DNA of 64,000 nucleotides, from positions 1 through 64,000 of the forward strand of contig NZ_JAMJWG010000009.1 in assembly GCF_024435355.1 (NCBI RefSeq), in the 5' to 3' direction. This document shows, piece after piece, positions 16,271-26,396 of the stretch. This stretch comes from Streptomyces odontomachi (GTDB taxonomy: Bacteria > Actinomycetota > Actinomycetes > Streptomycetales > Streptomycetaceae). The notes under the pieces were generated by a model. That model made no database searches. It was not told where the DNA came from and saw only the letters and a list, made by a program, of their open reading frames with translations. The position numbers and the translations under genes are program-made. Position 1 is the first letter of the stretch; the number at the start of each line of letters is the position of its first letter.

Positions 16271-17255
16271 CGTCGAACCTCCCGCCCTTCGTCGCCTTGA
16301 AGACCACGCCTGCGCAGACGACCATGATCAGCACCAGGAAGGTGCCCATGGCGGCGGCGTAGCCGAACTCCCCGTAGCCGAAGGCCTGCTCGTAGATGTA
16401 GAAGATCGCCAGCGAGGTGCCGTTGGCGGGGCCGCCGTTCGTCAGCACGAAGACCAGGTCGAGGCCGCCGGTGATGGCGGCGACGGTCGACATCAGCAGC
16501 ACGAAGAAGCTGGTGGGACGCAGCAGCGGCCAGGTGATCGTACGGAACGAGGTCCAGGGGCCCGCACCGTCGATCCGGGCGGCCTCGTAGTACTCCTGCG
16601 GGATCTCCTGGAGCCCGGCCAGGAAGATGATCATGTAGTAGCCCATCATCACCCAGACCATGACGGCGATCAGGCAGCCGAGCGCGAGACCCGGGGAGCC
16701 CAGCCAGGACTCGCCGCCGAAGCCGGCCGCCCGCATGGCGCGGTTGACCACCCCGACCTGGTCGTCGAGGAGGAACTTCCAGAGCACGCCCACCACCACG
16801 AGGCTGATGACGTACGGCAGGAAGAGCGCGGTGCGGTAGGCGCTCATGCCCGGCAGCTTCTGCTTGACCAGCAGCCCGAGGGCGAGGCTCACGCAGAAGA
16901 TCACCGGCACCAGGACCACCACGTAGATCCCGGTGATCTTCATCGAGTCCCAGAACAGCGGGTCGTGCATCATCCGGTCGTAGTTGCCGAGTCCCACCCA
17001 CTGGTAGCTGCCGAAGCCGCTGACCTGGAAGAAGCTCAGCACGATGGAGAGCACCATCGGGATGCCGACGAAGAGTGCAAGACCGATGACGTCCGGGGCG
17101 AGGAAGAGGCCGGCGGCGATCCACTCACGGTGCCTGCGGCTGAGCCCGCGGCGCCGTGGGGCCGGCGCCGCCGGGGTGGACGCGGTCGTGGCGCGGGCGG
17201 CGGCGTCGGGAGCGTCCGGCGCGCCCGGGGTGTCGTGTGCGGCGACACTGCTCAT
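16260..17255 (-). CDS. Carbohydrate ABC transporter permease, MalF type
   Basis: A 331-residue permease with an Ala/Pro-rich cytoplasmic N-terminus of about 45 residues and six helices. The EAA loop is YYEAARIDGAGPWTSFRTITW. Late segments (GGLDLVFVLTNGGPANGTS, YIYEQAF) are standard for MalF/UgpA-like subunits. Its ATG overlaps the binding-protein stop in an ATGA, giving translational coupling. It forms a heterodimer with the MalG-type subunit encoded next. Confidence 0.9.
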   Translation of the reverse strand: MSSVAAHDTPGAPDAPDAAARATTASTPAAPAPRRRGLSRRHREWIAAGLFLAPDVIGLALFVGIPMVLSIVLSFFQVSGFGSYQWVGLGNYDRMMHDPLFWDSMKITGIYVVVLVPVIFCVSLALGLLVKQKLPGMSAYRTALFLPYVISLVVVGVLWKFLLDDQVGVVNRAMRAAGFGGESWLGSPGLALGCLIAVMVWVMMGYYMIIFLAGLQEIPQEYYEAARIDGAGPWTSFRTITWPLLRPTSFFVLLMSTVAAITGGLDLVFVLTNGGPANGTSLAIFYIYEQAFGYGEFGYAAAMGTFLVLIMVVCAGVVFKATKGGRFDDDE

Positions 17256-18661
17256 ACCAGACTCGCCCCCTGGTAGCTCTTGGTGAAGGCCTTGATCGAC
17301 TCGGCGGCCCGCTGGGTCTCGGCGGCCACGTCGCGGCCGGCGAGCATGGTGCCCTGGATGGCGTCGGATATCGCCTTGTAGACGATCGGGGGATAGCGCG
17401 GCTCGGCGCGGCCACCGGGGAAGATCTCGTCCTTGAACTTCTTCATCGCGGCCGAGTCGTAGCCGCCCCTGGCCGCCCCGCGCTCCAGCGCGGTGGTCCG
17501 CGGCGCCACGTCCGACTTGGCGCGGATGCACCAGTCCACCATCCGGTCGATGCACTCGTCCTTCATCGAGCCGAGCGCCCACGCGCAGAACTCGGCGGCG
17601 GCCTCGGCGTTGCGGCCCTGCGCGTTGGCGCAGAACGACCAGCCGCCCAGCACGGTGACGTACTTCCCGCGCGGCGGCGTCGGCAGCTTGAAGACGCCGT
17701 AGCGGTACTTCGGTGCGAACGCCTTGAAGCTGGAGACGTTCCAGATGCCCTGCTGCCACATGGCCACGTTGTCGGCCTTGAAGGCACTGACCACGTCACC
17801 GGCGGCGGGCAGGGTGCGCGGCGCCATGCCCTCGCGCACCGCGTCCCGCCACAGCGCGAGGGCCTGCCGGGTGGCCGGCGAGTCGAAGGCGACGTTGCCG
17901 TGCTTGTCCAGCACCTCGCCGCCGCCCTGCCACATCCACGGGTACCAGGTGAAGTTCTGGTAGTAGCCGGGGTTGGTCTCGAAGACCAGGCCGGCGCGGG
18001 TCCTGGTGCGCAGCTTGTCGCCGATGTCGAGCATCCGGTCCCAGGTGGTGGGGATGTCGCCCTCGGACAGGCCGGCCTTCTCCCAGGCGCCCACCGAGTA
18101 GTACATGGCCATCGGCTCGACCTCCATCGGCAGGGCGTACACCTTGCCGTCCACCTGCCGGCTGTCCAGCGCGGAGCCGTAGTCCGCCACGACGCCCTTG
18201 TCCAGGTGCGGGGTGAGGTCGGCGAGCATGCCGCCGTTGGAGTAGCGCAGGAAGTCGCCGGGGCTGAGCAGGAAGATGTCGGGGCCCGCGCCGCTGGCGA
18301 AGGCGGAGGGCAGCTTGAAGCCGTTGAGATAGGTCTTGTTGGGGATGTAGACCAGTTCGATCTTGACCGGGTGGCTGGCGTTCCACTGTTTGACCAGGTC
18401 GACGAACCAGTCGGACTGCGCCTGGATCGCCGGGTCGGGCGAGCGCTGCGGCCCGTACTGGTTCCAGAACTGCAAGGTGCCGCCCTTGGCCTGGGCCGTG
18501 CCGCAGCCGGTGAGCAGGGCGGGCGAGGCCGCCGCCGCCCCGGCTCCCGCCAGTGCGGTGAGGAAGCGGCGGCGGGACGCGCCGGGTGCCGGGCGGCCGG
18601 CCGGCGGGGCGGCCGGGGCACCGCGGACCGCGGTTCCGGTGTCGTTGCCGTGCTGGAGCAT
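17252..18661 (-). CDS. Extracellular sugar-binding lipoprotein of the ABC importer
   Basis: A 469-residue solute-binding protein. The N-terminus carries a twin-arginine motif (SRRRFLTALAG, about residues 29-39) and a lipobox LLTGC with Cys53, so it should be Tat-exported and lipid-anchored. The mature part is a family-1 sugar-binding protein (TLQFWNQYGPQ, PDIFLLSPGDFLRYSNGG, VYALPMEVEPMAMYYS). It is the first gene of the importer cluster, 150 bp after the GH172 gene, with a strong hairpin between them that may lower read-through. Confidence 0.9.
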   Translation of the reverse strand: MLQHGNDTGTAVRGAPAAPPAGRPAPGASRRRFLTALAGAGAAAASPALLTGCGTAQAKGGTLQFWNQYGPQRSPDPAIQAQSDWFVDLVKQWNASHPVKIELVYIPNKTYLNGFKLPSAFASGAGPDIFLLSPGDFLRYSNGGMLADLTPHLDKGVVADYGSALDSRQVDGKVYALPMEVEPMAMYYSVGAWEKAGLSEGDIPTTWDRMLDIGDKLRTRTRAGLVFETNPGYYQNFTWYPWMWQGGGEVLDKHGNVAFDSPATRQALALWRDAVREGMAPRTLPAAGDVVSAFKADNVAMWQQGIWNVSSFKAFAPKYRYGVFKLPTPPRGKYVTVLGGWSFCANAQGRNAEAAAEFCAWALGSMKDECIDRMVDWCIRAKSDVAPRTTALERGAARGGYDSAAMKKFKDEIFPGGRAEPRYPPIVYKAISDAIQGTMLAGRDVAAETQRAAESIKAFTKSYQGASLV

Positions 18662-18746
18662 GTGTGCGCTCCTGTCGGAGGGAGAACGGGGACGGGGACG
18701 GGTTGCGGGGGGTGGCGGGGCCTGCGGGGGAGGGGCGGTGCGGAGC

Positions 18747-18777
18747 GGGCCGTACGGCAGGGGGATCCGTACGGCCC
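18747..18777 (-). terminator. Perfect 11-bp hairpin between the GH172 gene and the binding-protein gene
   Basis: Arms gggccgtacgg (18747-18757) and ccgtacggccc (18767-18777) enclose a 9-nt loop. The hairpin follows the GH172 stop and precedes the binding-protein start. It could be a terminator, an attenuator or an mRNA end that sets different levels of the two products. Confidence 0.55.
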
Positions 18778-18811
18778 TGGTGCGGTCTCCGGGTCCTGTG
18801 GTGTGGAGGAG

Positions 18812-19903
<1,092 letters not shown>

Positions 19904-20098
19904 CGTTGTGTGTGCCCTTACGGGGGAGGTGGGTGCGCGTGCCCCCGTGCGGCCCTGGGCCGTGTCCGTGCCGGGCCGATGCGGCGGTGGGCCGGCTCGG
20001 CCGGACACGGATCCTGGCCGGATCCGGGCGCCGGGGCGCAGGAGCAGAAGGGCGCCGCACGGGTGTGCGCGGGTGCGGTCACCAGCACGACGACCTAC

Positions 20099-20112
20099 TG
20101 AAATCCATTTCA
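20099..20112. promoter_or_regulatory. LacI-type operator, GH172/ABC side of the divergent promoter
   Basis: TGAAATCCATTTCA is an inverted repeat (TGAAAT/ATTTCA around CC) in the 359-bp gap between the divergent GH172 (start 19903) and kinase (start 20263) genes. It nearly matches the site before the LacI-family gene at 13392. The rest of the gap shows no coding sequence. Confidence 0.7.
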
Positions 20113-20235
20113 TCGCAACGTAGAGTCGGGCCCCAGGAGTGTCAAGAGGTGGCCATGCCCGAAAACCGGCTGATCCGCTGATCCGCTTGTGTTCCGGCCG
20201 TGAACAAAGCCGGCGCGGTGCGAGCCCTTGACCGT

Positions 20236-20247
20236 GAAATCGATTTC
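20236..20247. promoter_or_regulatory. LacI-type operator, kinase side of the divergent promoter
   Basis: GAAATCGATTTC is a perfect 12-bp palindrome with the central CG typical of LacI/GalR sites. It ends 15 bp before the kinase ATG at 20263, where bound repressor would block transcription start. The two operators are about 136 bp apart, so looping is possible. Confidence 0.75.
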
Positions 20248-20262
20248 TGCCACCGTGCGCTC

Positions 20263-21894
20263 ATGCCTCGCAACGCAGCAACAACCGGCGCGGCCACCGG
20301 CGTCGGCGGTCCCGCGGCCGGTGACGCCGTGGCCGCCGACACCCGGAGCGCCGATGCCCGGACCACTGATGCACGGGCCGGCGGTGCCTCGACGGGCGGT
20401 GCCGGTGCTGCCGGTGGTGCCGTGATCGGCGTGGACATCGGCACGTCGAGCAGCAAGGGCGTCCTGGTCGGCCTCGACGGAACGCTGCTGAGCTCGGCGG
20501 TGCGCCAGCACACCCCCGACCGGCCGGGCCCCGGCATGTTCGAGATGGACGCGGACGTCTGGTGGCGGGAGTTCTGCGAACTGGCCCGGGAGCTGACCGC
20601 CGCCGCCGGCACCCTCGCGGTCACCGTCACCGCGGTCGGCGTCAGCGGCATGGGCCCGTGCGTCCTGCTCACCGACGAGCGGGACCGCCCGCTGCGGCCC
20701 GCGATCCTCTACGGCGTCGACACCCGCTCGGTGCGGCAGATCGAGCGCATCGAACGGGAACTCGGCGCCGCGGAGGTCATCGCCCGCTGCGGCTCCGCGC
20801 TGACCACCCAGGCCGCGGGACCGAAGATCGCCTGGGTCGCCGAACGGGAACCCGACACCTACGCACGCGCCCGCCGCCTCTACATGCCCAGCTCCTGGCT
20901 GGCCCGCAAGCTCACCGGCGGCTACGTCCTGGACCACCACTCCGCCAGCCAGTGCACCCCGCTCTACGACACCGACGCGCTCGACTGGCACACCCCCTGG
21001 GCCGCCGAGGTGGCGCCCGGCATCGAACTGCCCCCGCTGGCCTGGTCGGGCGAGGCCGCCGGCACCGTCACCGCCGAAGCGGCGGCCGAGACCCGGCTGC
21101 CCGCCGGCATCCCCGTCACCACCGGCACCATCGACGCCTGGGCGGAGGCCCTGAGCGTCGGGGCCCAGGGCACCGGCGACCTGATGCTGATGTACGGCAC
21201 CACGATGTTCCTCATCCACACCGTGCCGAAGCCGCTCACCAGCCCCTCCCTGTGGGGCACGGTCGGTGCGCTGCCCGGCACCCGCAACCTGGCGGGCGGC
21301 ATGGCCACCTCGGGCGCGGTGACGAACTGGCTGCGCGACCTCTTCGACGGCGGCGACCACGGCGACCTCATCCGGCTCGCCGAGCAGGCAGGGCCGGGTG
21401 CCAACGGGCTGTTGATGCTCCCGTACTTCTCCGGTGAACGCACCCCGATCATGGACCCCGACGCCCGCGGCGTCATCGCCGGACTCACCCTCTCGCACAC
21501 CCGCGGCGACCTCTACCGCGCGGCGCTGGAGGCCACCGCCTACGGCGTGCGGCACAACATCGAGGTCATCGAGGAGGCGGGCGGCGACATCCGCCGCGTC
21601 GTGGCCGTCGGCGGCGGCACCCAGGGCGAGCTGTGGACCCGGATCGTCTCCGATGTGACGGGGCGCGAGCAGGAGGTGCGCACCACGTCCATCGGCGCGA
21701 GCTACGGAGGCGCGCTGCTCGCCGCCCAACTGGTGGGCGAGCCGTCCGTCGACGCCTGGAACCCGGTACGCGAGATCGTCACCCCCCGGCCGTCGACCCA
21801 TGAGCGGTACGACGAGCTGTACGGGCTGTACCGGCGACTTTACGCGGACACCTCGGCGACCGTGCACGCCCTCGCGGCCCGCCAGGAGCGGTGA
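20263..21894 (+). CDS. FGGY-family carbohydrate kinase, candidate D-ribulokinase
   Basis: A 543-residue FGGY kinase. After about 55 low-complexity Ala/Thr/Gly residues comes the first nucleotide motif (IGVDIGTSSSKGVLVG). GTIDAWAEAL lies where the catalytic Asp is expected, and the C-terminal domain holds VAVGGGTQGELWTRIVSDV. The long N-terminus is unusual, so a later GTG start near 20421 is possible; the ATG at 20263 has no ribosome site and could be leaderless. With the isomerase gene next in the operon it would phosphorylate the ketose product, D-ribulose if the sugar is D-arabinose. FGGY sequence alone does not fix the substrate. Confidence 0.85.
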   Translation: MPRNAATTGAATGVGGPAAGDAVAADTRSADARTTDARAGGASTGGAGAAGGAVIGVDIGTSSSKGVLVGLDGTLLSSAVRQHTPDRPGPGMFEMDADVWWREFCELARELTAAAGTLAVTVTAVGVSGMGPCVLLTDERDRPLRPAILYGVDTRSVRQIERIERELGAAEVIARCGSALTTQAAGPKIAWVAEREPDTYARARRLYMPSSWLARKLTGGYVLDHHSASQCTPLYDTDALDWHTPWAAEVAPGIELPPLAWSGEAAGTVTAEAAAETRLPAGIPVTTGTIDAWAEALSVGAQGTGDLMLMYGTTMFLIHTVPKPLTSPSLWGTVGALPGTRNLAGGMATSGAVTNWLRDLFDGGDHGDLIRLAEQAGPGANGLLMLPYFSGERTPIMDPDARGVIAGLTLSHTRGDLYRAALEATAYGVRHNIEVIEEAGGDIRRVVAVGGGTQGELWTRIVSDVTGREQEVRTTSIGASYGGALLAAQLVGEPSVDAWNPVREIVTPRPSTHERYDELYGLYRRLYADTSATVHALAARQER

Positions 21895-21979
21895 GGCCGC
21901 AGCCCCCGGCGAGCCGTGCCCCGCCGCCCTGCACGGCGCCGTCCGCCCGCAGAAACACAAGAACACACCTGGAGCCCGA

Positions 21980-23638
21980 ATGACCTCTGACGTGACCTCT
22001 CCCCCCGCCCCCTACGTCCTTCCGGTCCTGAGCGAGCCGCCCGCCGCCGCACCCCGCACCGTGTACACCGTGGCCAGTGGCGACCTCCGGCCCAGCGCCA
22101 ACGTCACCTGCTGGCCCACGCAGGAGAAACTGGAGAAGGACCTCGACGCGGCGGTGACCGCGCTCGGGTGGCGGGTGCAGCGCGGACACCAGGTCGACAC
22201 GGCCAAGGGACACGGGTTCATCGACAGCCAGCGGGCCGGCATAGAGGTCTTCAAGACGCTGCCGGTCGACGCCCCGCTGATCGTCGTCGAAGGCGTCTGG
22301 CAGTACAGCCATCACGTCCTCGCCGGACTGCGCAGCCACCGCGGTCCGATCCTGGTGGTGGCCAACTGGAGCGGCGAGTACCCGGGCCTGGTGGGCCTGC
22401 TGAACCTCGCCGGCAGCCTCACCAAGGCCGGCCGGGACTACTCCGTGCTCTGGAGCGCCGACTTCACCGACGACTGGGCGCGGGACGGCCTGCGCACCTG
22501 GCTGGAGACCGGCACCCTCACCCACGACACCAGCCACGTCCGCGACCTGGACGCGCTGCCGAGCAGCCCCGAGACGGACCTGGGCGTCGCCCTGGCCCGC
22601 CAGCTGCGCACCGAGAAGGCGATCATCGGCGTCTTCGACGAGGGCTGCATGGGCATGTACAACGCGATCTTCGACGACGAGCTGCTGAACCCGCTCGGCA
22701 TCTACAAGGAACGCCTGTCGCAGAGCGCCCTGGTCGCCGAGATGAACCGGGTCCCCGACGCGGAGGCCAGCGCGGTGCGGGCCTGGCTGGACGAGGCCGG
22801 CCTGACCTTCCACACCGGCACCGACGAGGCCGGCGAACTCACCGACGCGCAGCTGCACAGCCAGTTCAAGATGTACATCGCCGCGCTGCGGATCGCCGAC
22901 GACTTCGGCCTGGACGCGGTCGGCATCCAGTACCAGCAGGGCCTGAAGGACACCGTCCCGGCCAGCGACCTCGCCGAGGGGCTGCTCAACAACGTGCAAC
23001 GGCCGCCGGTGCGCAGCCGCGACGGCTCCCGCGAGCTGTACGCGGGCGCCCCGCTGCCGCACTTCAACGAGGTCGACGAGGGCGTCGCCGTCGACTCCCT
23101 CGTCACCAACCGGATCTGGACGGCGATGGGGCTCGACCCGGCCACCACGCTGCACGACATCCGGTGGGGCGAGGAGTACGACGGGGCGTTCGTCTGGGTC
23201 TTCGAGATCTCCGGATCGGTGCCCGCCTCCCACCACGGCGGCTACGACAAGTCGTACAGCATGCGCCAACCCCCCATGTACTTCCCGCTCGGCGGCGGCA
23301 CCCTCAGCGGTGTCTCCAAGCCCGGTGAGATCGTCTGGTCACGGGTGTTCCTGATGGACGGCGTACTCCACGCCGACCTGGGCCGGGCGACGGTGCGGGA
23401 GCTGCCCGAGGAGGAGACCCGGCGCAGGCTCGACGCGACCACTCCGCAGTGGCCGATCATGCACGCCGAGCTGCACGGGGTGAGCCGCGACCAGTTCATG
23501 GCCCGGCATCGGGCCAACCACCTCAACGTGGCGTATGCGCCGGACGGCGCCATGGCCGACAAGGCGTTGGCGGCCAAGGCCGCGGTGTTTGCGGAGTTGG
23601 GGGTTGCGGTTCACCTGTGCGGTGACGTGGCTCTGTGA
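21980..23638 (+). CDS. L-fucose/D-arabinose isomerase family protein
   Basis: A 552-residue protein of the fucose/arabinose isomerase fold. It has an N-terminal domain (NVTCWPTQEKLEKDL, PLIVVEGVWQYSHHVL), a middle domain with the acidic FDEGCMGMYNAIFDDEL, and a C-terminal region with FNEVDEGVAVDSLVTNRI and SHHGGYDKSYSM. L-fucose isomerase is also the classical bacterial D-arabinose isomerase, giving D-ribulose with Mn2+. A GGAG ribosome site lies 5 nt before the ATG, 86 bp after the kinase stop, so the two genes form one operon. Most similar Streptomyces proteins are only labelled fucose isomerase. Confidence 0.82.
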   Translation: MTSDVTSPPAPYVLPVLSEPPAAAPRTVYTVASGDLRPSANVTCWPTQEKLEKDLDAAVTALGWRVQRGHQVDTAKGHGFIDSQRAGIEVFKTLPVDAPLIVVEGVWQYSHHVLAGLRSHRGPILVVANWSGEYPGLVGLLNLAGSLTKAGRDYSVLWSADFTDDWARDGLRTWLETGTLTHDTSHVRDLDALPSSPETDLGVALARQLRTEKAIIGVFDEGCMGMYNAIFDDELLNPLGIYKERLSQSALVAEMNRVPDAEASAVRAWLDEAGLTFHTGTDEAGELTDAQLHSQFKMYIAALRIADDFGLDAVGIQYQQGLKDTVPASDLAEGLLNNVQRPPVRSRDGSRELYAGAPLPHFNEVDEGVAVDSLVTNRIWTAMGLDPATTLHDIRWGEEYDGAFVWVFEISGSVPASHHGGYDKSYSMRQPPMYFPLGGGTLSGVSKPGEIVWSRVFLMDGVLHADLGRATVRELPEEETRRRLDATTPQWPIMHAELHGVSRDQFMARHRANHLNVAYAPDGAMADKALAAKAAVFAELGVAVHLCGDVAL

Positions 23639-23740
23639 GTCCCGGGTCCGGGGTGGCCGCCGCGGATGGGGCCGCCACGGTGGTGGCCGCCACGGGGCTG
23701 TGCCCCGGACCCCCTTCATCGCCCTTCGGGCTCGTCCTCA

Positions 23741-23802
23741 ATCGCCGGACGGGCTTGATCGGGTGCTCTGGTTCTCGATCGCCGGACGGGCTTGATCGGG
23801 TG
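23741..23802. repeat. Tandem copies of a Streptomyces extragenic repeat
   Basis: The element atcgccggacgggcttgatc occurs at 23741-23760 and 23778-23797, each followed by gggtg, with a degenerate third copy (atcaccggacgatcc) near 23815. This is the widespread Streptomyces repeat of the ATCGCCGGACGGGCT type. It fills the 250-bp gap between the isomerase and DUF4185 genes; no operator was seen there. Confidence 0.7.
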
Positions 23803-23888
23803 AACCCGTCCCCGATCACCGGACGATCCCGGTGCCCGTTTGTCCGGCTCCAGCGCATGCTCTTCCCCCACCACGAAAAGGAGCGCGT

Positions 23889-24959
23889 ATGACCACCACA
23901 CCCAGACCGGCGCGTCGGACCCTGCTGACCGCGGGGCTCGGGGTCGCCGCGGCCGCCACGGGGCTTGCCGTGGGGGCGCCGCAGGCGCGGGCGGGCGTTG
24001 CCGCCAGTGGAAGCAAGGTCAGGAATCTGACGGGGCCGGCGGAGACGGGGGCGTTCGCTGCGCCCTGGACGGATCTCGGGATTCCGGCCCGGTGCCCGAA
24101 CGGGTCGCTGTTCTTCGCCTGCGGGGACACCTTCGACGGTGACCACATGGGCGCCTCGGACTGGCGTGCCCCGGTCGGGCTGCGGGCGAGCAATCCGGAC
24201 CTGAACAATCTCGTCATCGACGGCGCCGTCGGCGGCTCGCACGCGGTGGGGCTGGTTCCGGAGGGGCACCAGAACAACACCACCGCCATTCCGTCGGACG
24301 TGTTCACGGTCGGCGACACGATGTACATGCACCTGATGCGGGGGGTGCTCTACCGGACCGACCACTCCGACTTCTGGCGCTCCACGGACAACGGGGAGAC
24401 GTGGGAGTACCTGTGCCTGTGGCCGGGTGACCAGTACGGCGGGCAGTTCCAGCAGAAGACGTACGCGGTCGCCGACGACGGCTACTGCTACGTGCTGTCC
24501 ACCGTCTTCAACCGCGACGTCGACTCCGATCTGCTGCTGCACCGGGTGCGGCAGGACGCGTTGGGCGATCCGAACGCCTACGAGCCCTGGGGGTACGCGA
24601 ACGGTGCCTGGGGGTGGGGCAACTACCCGACCACCATCTCGCCGCGCCGCAGGTGGGGCGAGATCTGCTTCCGCGCGATGGGCGGCCAGTACGCCCTGAC
24701 CTGGCTCAACATGGCACCGCTCGACATGCGGGCGCAGATCTTCCCGCTGCCCACCAGCAACCTGTTCACGACGCCCGAGCAGACGATGATCGTCCCGACC
24801 ACCCCGGGGAACGAGGGCGGCAACGCCGTCGCCAGCCCGTACGGCGGGTTCATCATCCCCGGCTCGACGTTCGCCGACTTCCACATCAACGTCAGCCAGT
24901 GGTACGACGACCAGAACTACCGGGTCATGCACTACCGGGTCAGCGGGTTGGCGTCATAG
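23889..24959 (+). CDS. Secreted DUF4185 protein, candidate GH183 endo-D-arabinanase
   Basis: A 356-residue protein with a twin-arginine signal (PARRTLLTAGLGVAAAATGL) and likely cleavage near residue 35 (ARA), so it is exported. The mature part is a DUF4185 domain with the motifs GSLFFACGDTFDGD, DWRAPVGLRAS, TAIPSDVFTVGDTMYMH and FWRSTDNGETWEY. DUF4185 founds CAZy family GH183, whose characterised members are endo-D-arabinofuranosidases that cut the arabinan of mycobacterial arabinogalactan and lipoarabinomannan. AAGGAG precedes the ATG. It follows the kinase-isomerase pair on the same strand and would supply D-arabino-oligosaccharides for the ABC importer. The substrate assignment rests on family and context. 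Confidence 0.82.
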   Translation: MTTTPRPARRTLLTAGLGVAAAATGLAVGAPQARAGVAASGSKVRNLTGPAETGAFAAPWTDLGIPARCPNGSLFFACGDTFDGDHMGASDWRAPVGLRASNPDLNNLVIDGAVGGSHAVGLVPEGHQNNTTAIPSDVFTVGDTMYMHLMRGVLYRTDHSDFWRSTDNGETWEYLCLWPGDQYGGQFQQKTYAVADDGYCYVLSTVFNRDVDSDLLLHRVRQDALGDPNAYEPWGYANGAWGWGNYPTTISPRRRWGEICFRAMGGQYALTWLNMAPLDMRAQIFPLPTSNLFTTPEQTMIVPTTPGNEGGNAVASPYGGFIIPGSTFADFHINVSQWYDDQNYRVMHYRVSGLAS

Positions 24960-25013
24960 CGCCTCCTGCCGCATGCGACGGGCGCAGCGCCCCCTGGCTC
25001 GGCCCAGGGGGCG

Positions 25014-25280
25014 TCACGCTCCTTCCTTCAGTACCCGGGAGATCAACGTGCGCTGGGCTTCCGTGAGGCGGGGGTCGGCGCAGTAGACGGTGTGCCCGTC
25101 GACGGTGAGCTGGTAGCTGAAGCCGTCCGGCACCCCGATCGGGGGCGTGGTCCGGCCGTCGGCGAGTGCCTGGTCGGCCAGGGACTGCCACTCGGCCGCG
25201 TCGCCCCGTCCGGAGACGTCCACCTCGGCGTGGCGCTCGACGCCCGCGAACCCTCCGGTTCGCTTCACCTGGATACGCAT
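25014..25280 (-). CDS. Emfourin-like protealysin inhibitor
   Basis: An 88-residue protein of the emfourin family, small proteinaceous inhibitors of protealysin-type M4 peptidases. It shows the family features: N-terminal IQVKRTGGFAGVERHAEVD, then FSYQLTVDGHTVYCADPRLTEAQRTLI. It begins 30 bp after the stop of the M4 peptidase gene on the same strand. The established gene pair suggests it blocks the peptidase inside the producing cell. Confidence 0.88.
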   Translation of the reverse strand: MRIQVKRTGGFAGVERHAEVDVSGRGDAAEWQSLADQALADGRTTPPIGVPDGFSYQLTVDGHTVYCADPRLTEAQRTLISRVLKEGA

Positions 25281-25310
25281 ACCTTCTGTCTTACACCGGT
25301 GGGGCGCCGG

Positions 25311-26396
25311 CTACGCGGTCTCCACGCCGACCTCGGCCCAGGCCTTGACCACGGCGTCCTCCTCGGGGCTGGTGCCCCCCTTGCCGTAGCGGCCGTGCGC
25401 GGCCTGCACGGTCAGCCTGGCGAAGTCGGCGAAGGACGCGTCCTGGGCGAGGTCGCCACCGGTGAGGACGTCGTACCAGATCTGCCCTGCACGCTCCCAG
25501 GCGTGCCCGCCCAGCTCCTTGGCGAGCAGGTAGAACGCGTGGTTGGGGATGCCGGAGTTGATGTGGACGCCGCCGTTGTCGTCGGTGGTCTTGACGTAGC
25601 CGTCCATGGTGGCGGGTTGGGGGTCCTTGCCGAGCACGTCGTCGTCGTACGCGGTGCCGGGGGCCTTCATCGAGCGCAGGGCGGTGCCGGTGACGCGCGG
25701 TGCCAGCAGCCCGGCGCCGATCAGCCAGTCCGCCTCGGCCGCGGTCTGGCCCAGCGCGTACTGCTTGATCAGCGAGCCGAAGACGTCGGACACCGATTCG
25801 TTCAACGCGCCGGACTGGCCCTCGTAGGCGAGGTTGGCGGTGTGCTGGGTGACGCCGTGGGTCAGCTCGTGGCCGATGACGTCGACGGGGATGGTGAAGT
25901 CGAGGAACACCTCGCCGTCACCGTCGCCGAAGACCATCTGCTCGCCGTTCCAGAAGGCGTTGTTGTAGTCCCGGCTGTAGTGCACGCTGGCGACCAGCGG
26001 CACCCCCTTGCCGTCGATGGAGTCGCGGCCGTAGGCCTTCAGGTACATCTCGAAGGTGGCGCCGAGCCCGGAGTAGGCACGATTGACGGTGGCGTCCCGG
26101 GAGGCCGGGGCACCCTCGCCGCGCACCGTGCGGCCGGGCAGGTCCGTCTCGTGGCCCGCGTCGTGGACGGTGCGGTGCGGGTGGTGCGGGGCGGCGCCCT
26201 CGGGCCGGGGTGCCGTGGCCACACCGGCGAACGCGGCCGTGCGCCGGCGGGAGCGCTCGTGGGCGTCGATCTCCAGGGTGCGGCGGGCCGGGTCGGAGAG
26301 CACCGGGTCCTCGTGCCGGGCGAGGGCGTCAAGGACATGCGGCGGGACGATGGGGCAGAAGACGGGCATATGGCCCGTCGGGTCGCTGACGGTCAT
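25311..26396 (-). CDS. Protealysin-like M4 family metallopeptidase
   Basis: A 361-residue thermolysin-fold zinc peptidase. The zinc site is HELTH at 176-180 with the third ligand Glu200 in GALNESVSDVFG; VHINSGIPNHAFYLLA follows as usual. The N-terminus lacks a signal peptide and has the short protealysin-type propeptide (VFCPIVPPHVLDALA) instead of the long thermolysin one. Such peptidases are made in the cytoplasm and leave by an unclear route. The ATG at 26396 was chosen; a TTG three codons earlier has no ribosome site. Co-transcribed with the emfourin gene. Confidence 0.9.
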   Translation of the reverse strand: MTVSDPTGHMPVFCPIVPPHVLDALARHEDPVLSDPARRTLEIDAHERSRRRTAAFAGVATAPRPEGAAPHHPHRTVHDAGHETDLPGRTVRGEGAPASRDATVNRAYSGLGATFEMYLKAYGRDSIDGKGVPLVASVHYSRDYNNAFWNGEQMVFGDGDGEVFLDFTIPVDVIGHELTHGVTQHTANLAYEGQSGALNESVSDVFGSLIKQYALGQTAAEADWLIGAGLLAPRVTGTALRSMKAPGTAYDDDVLGKDPQPATMDGYVKTTDDNGGVHINSGIPNHAFYLLAKELGGHAWERAGQIWYDVLTGGDLAQDASFADFARLTVQAAHGRYGKGGTSPEEDAVVKAWAEVGVETA

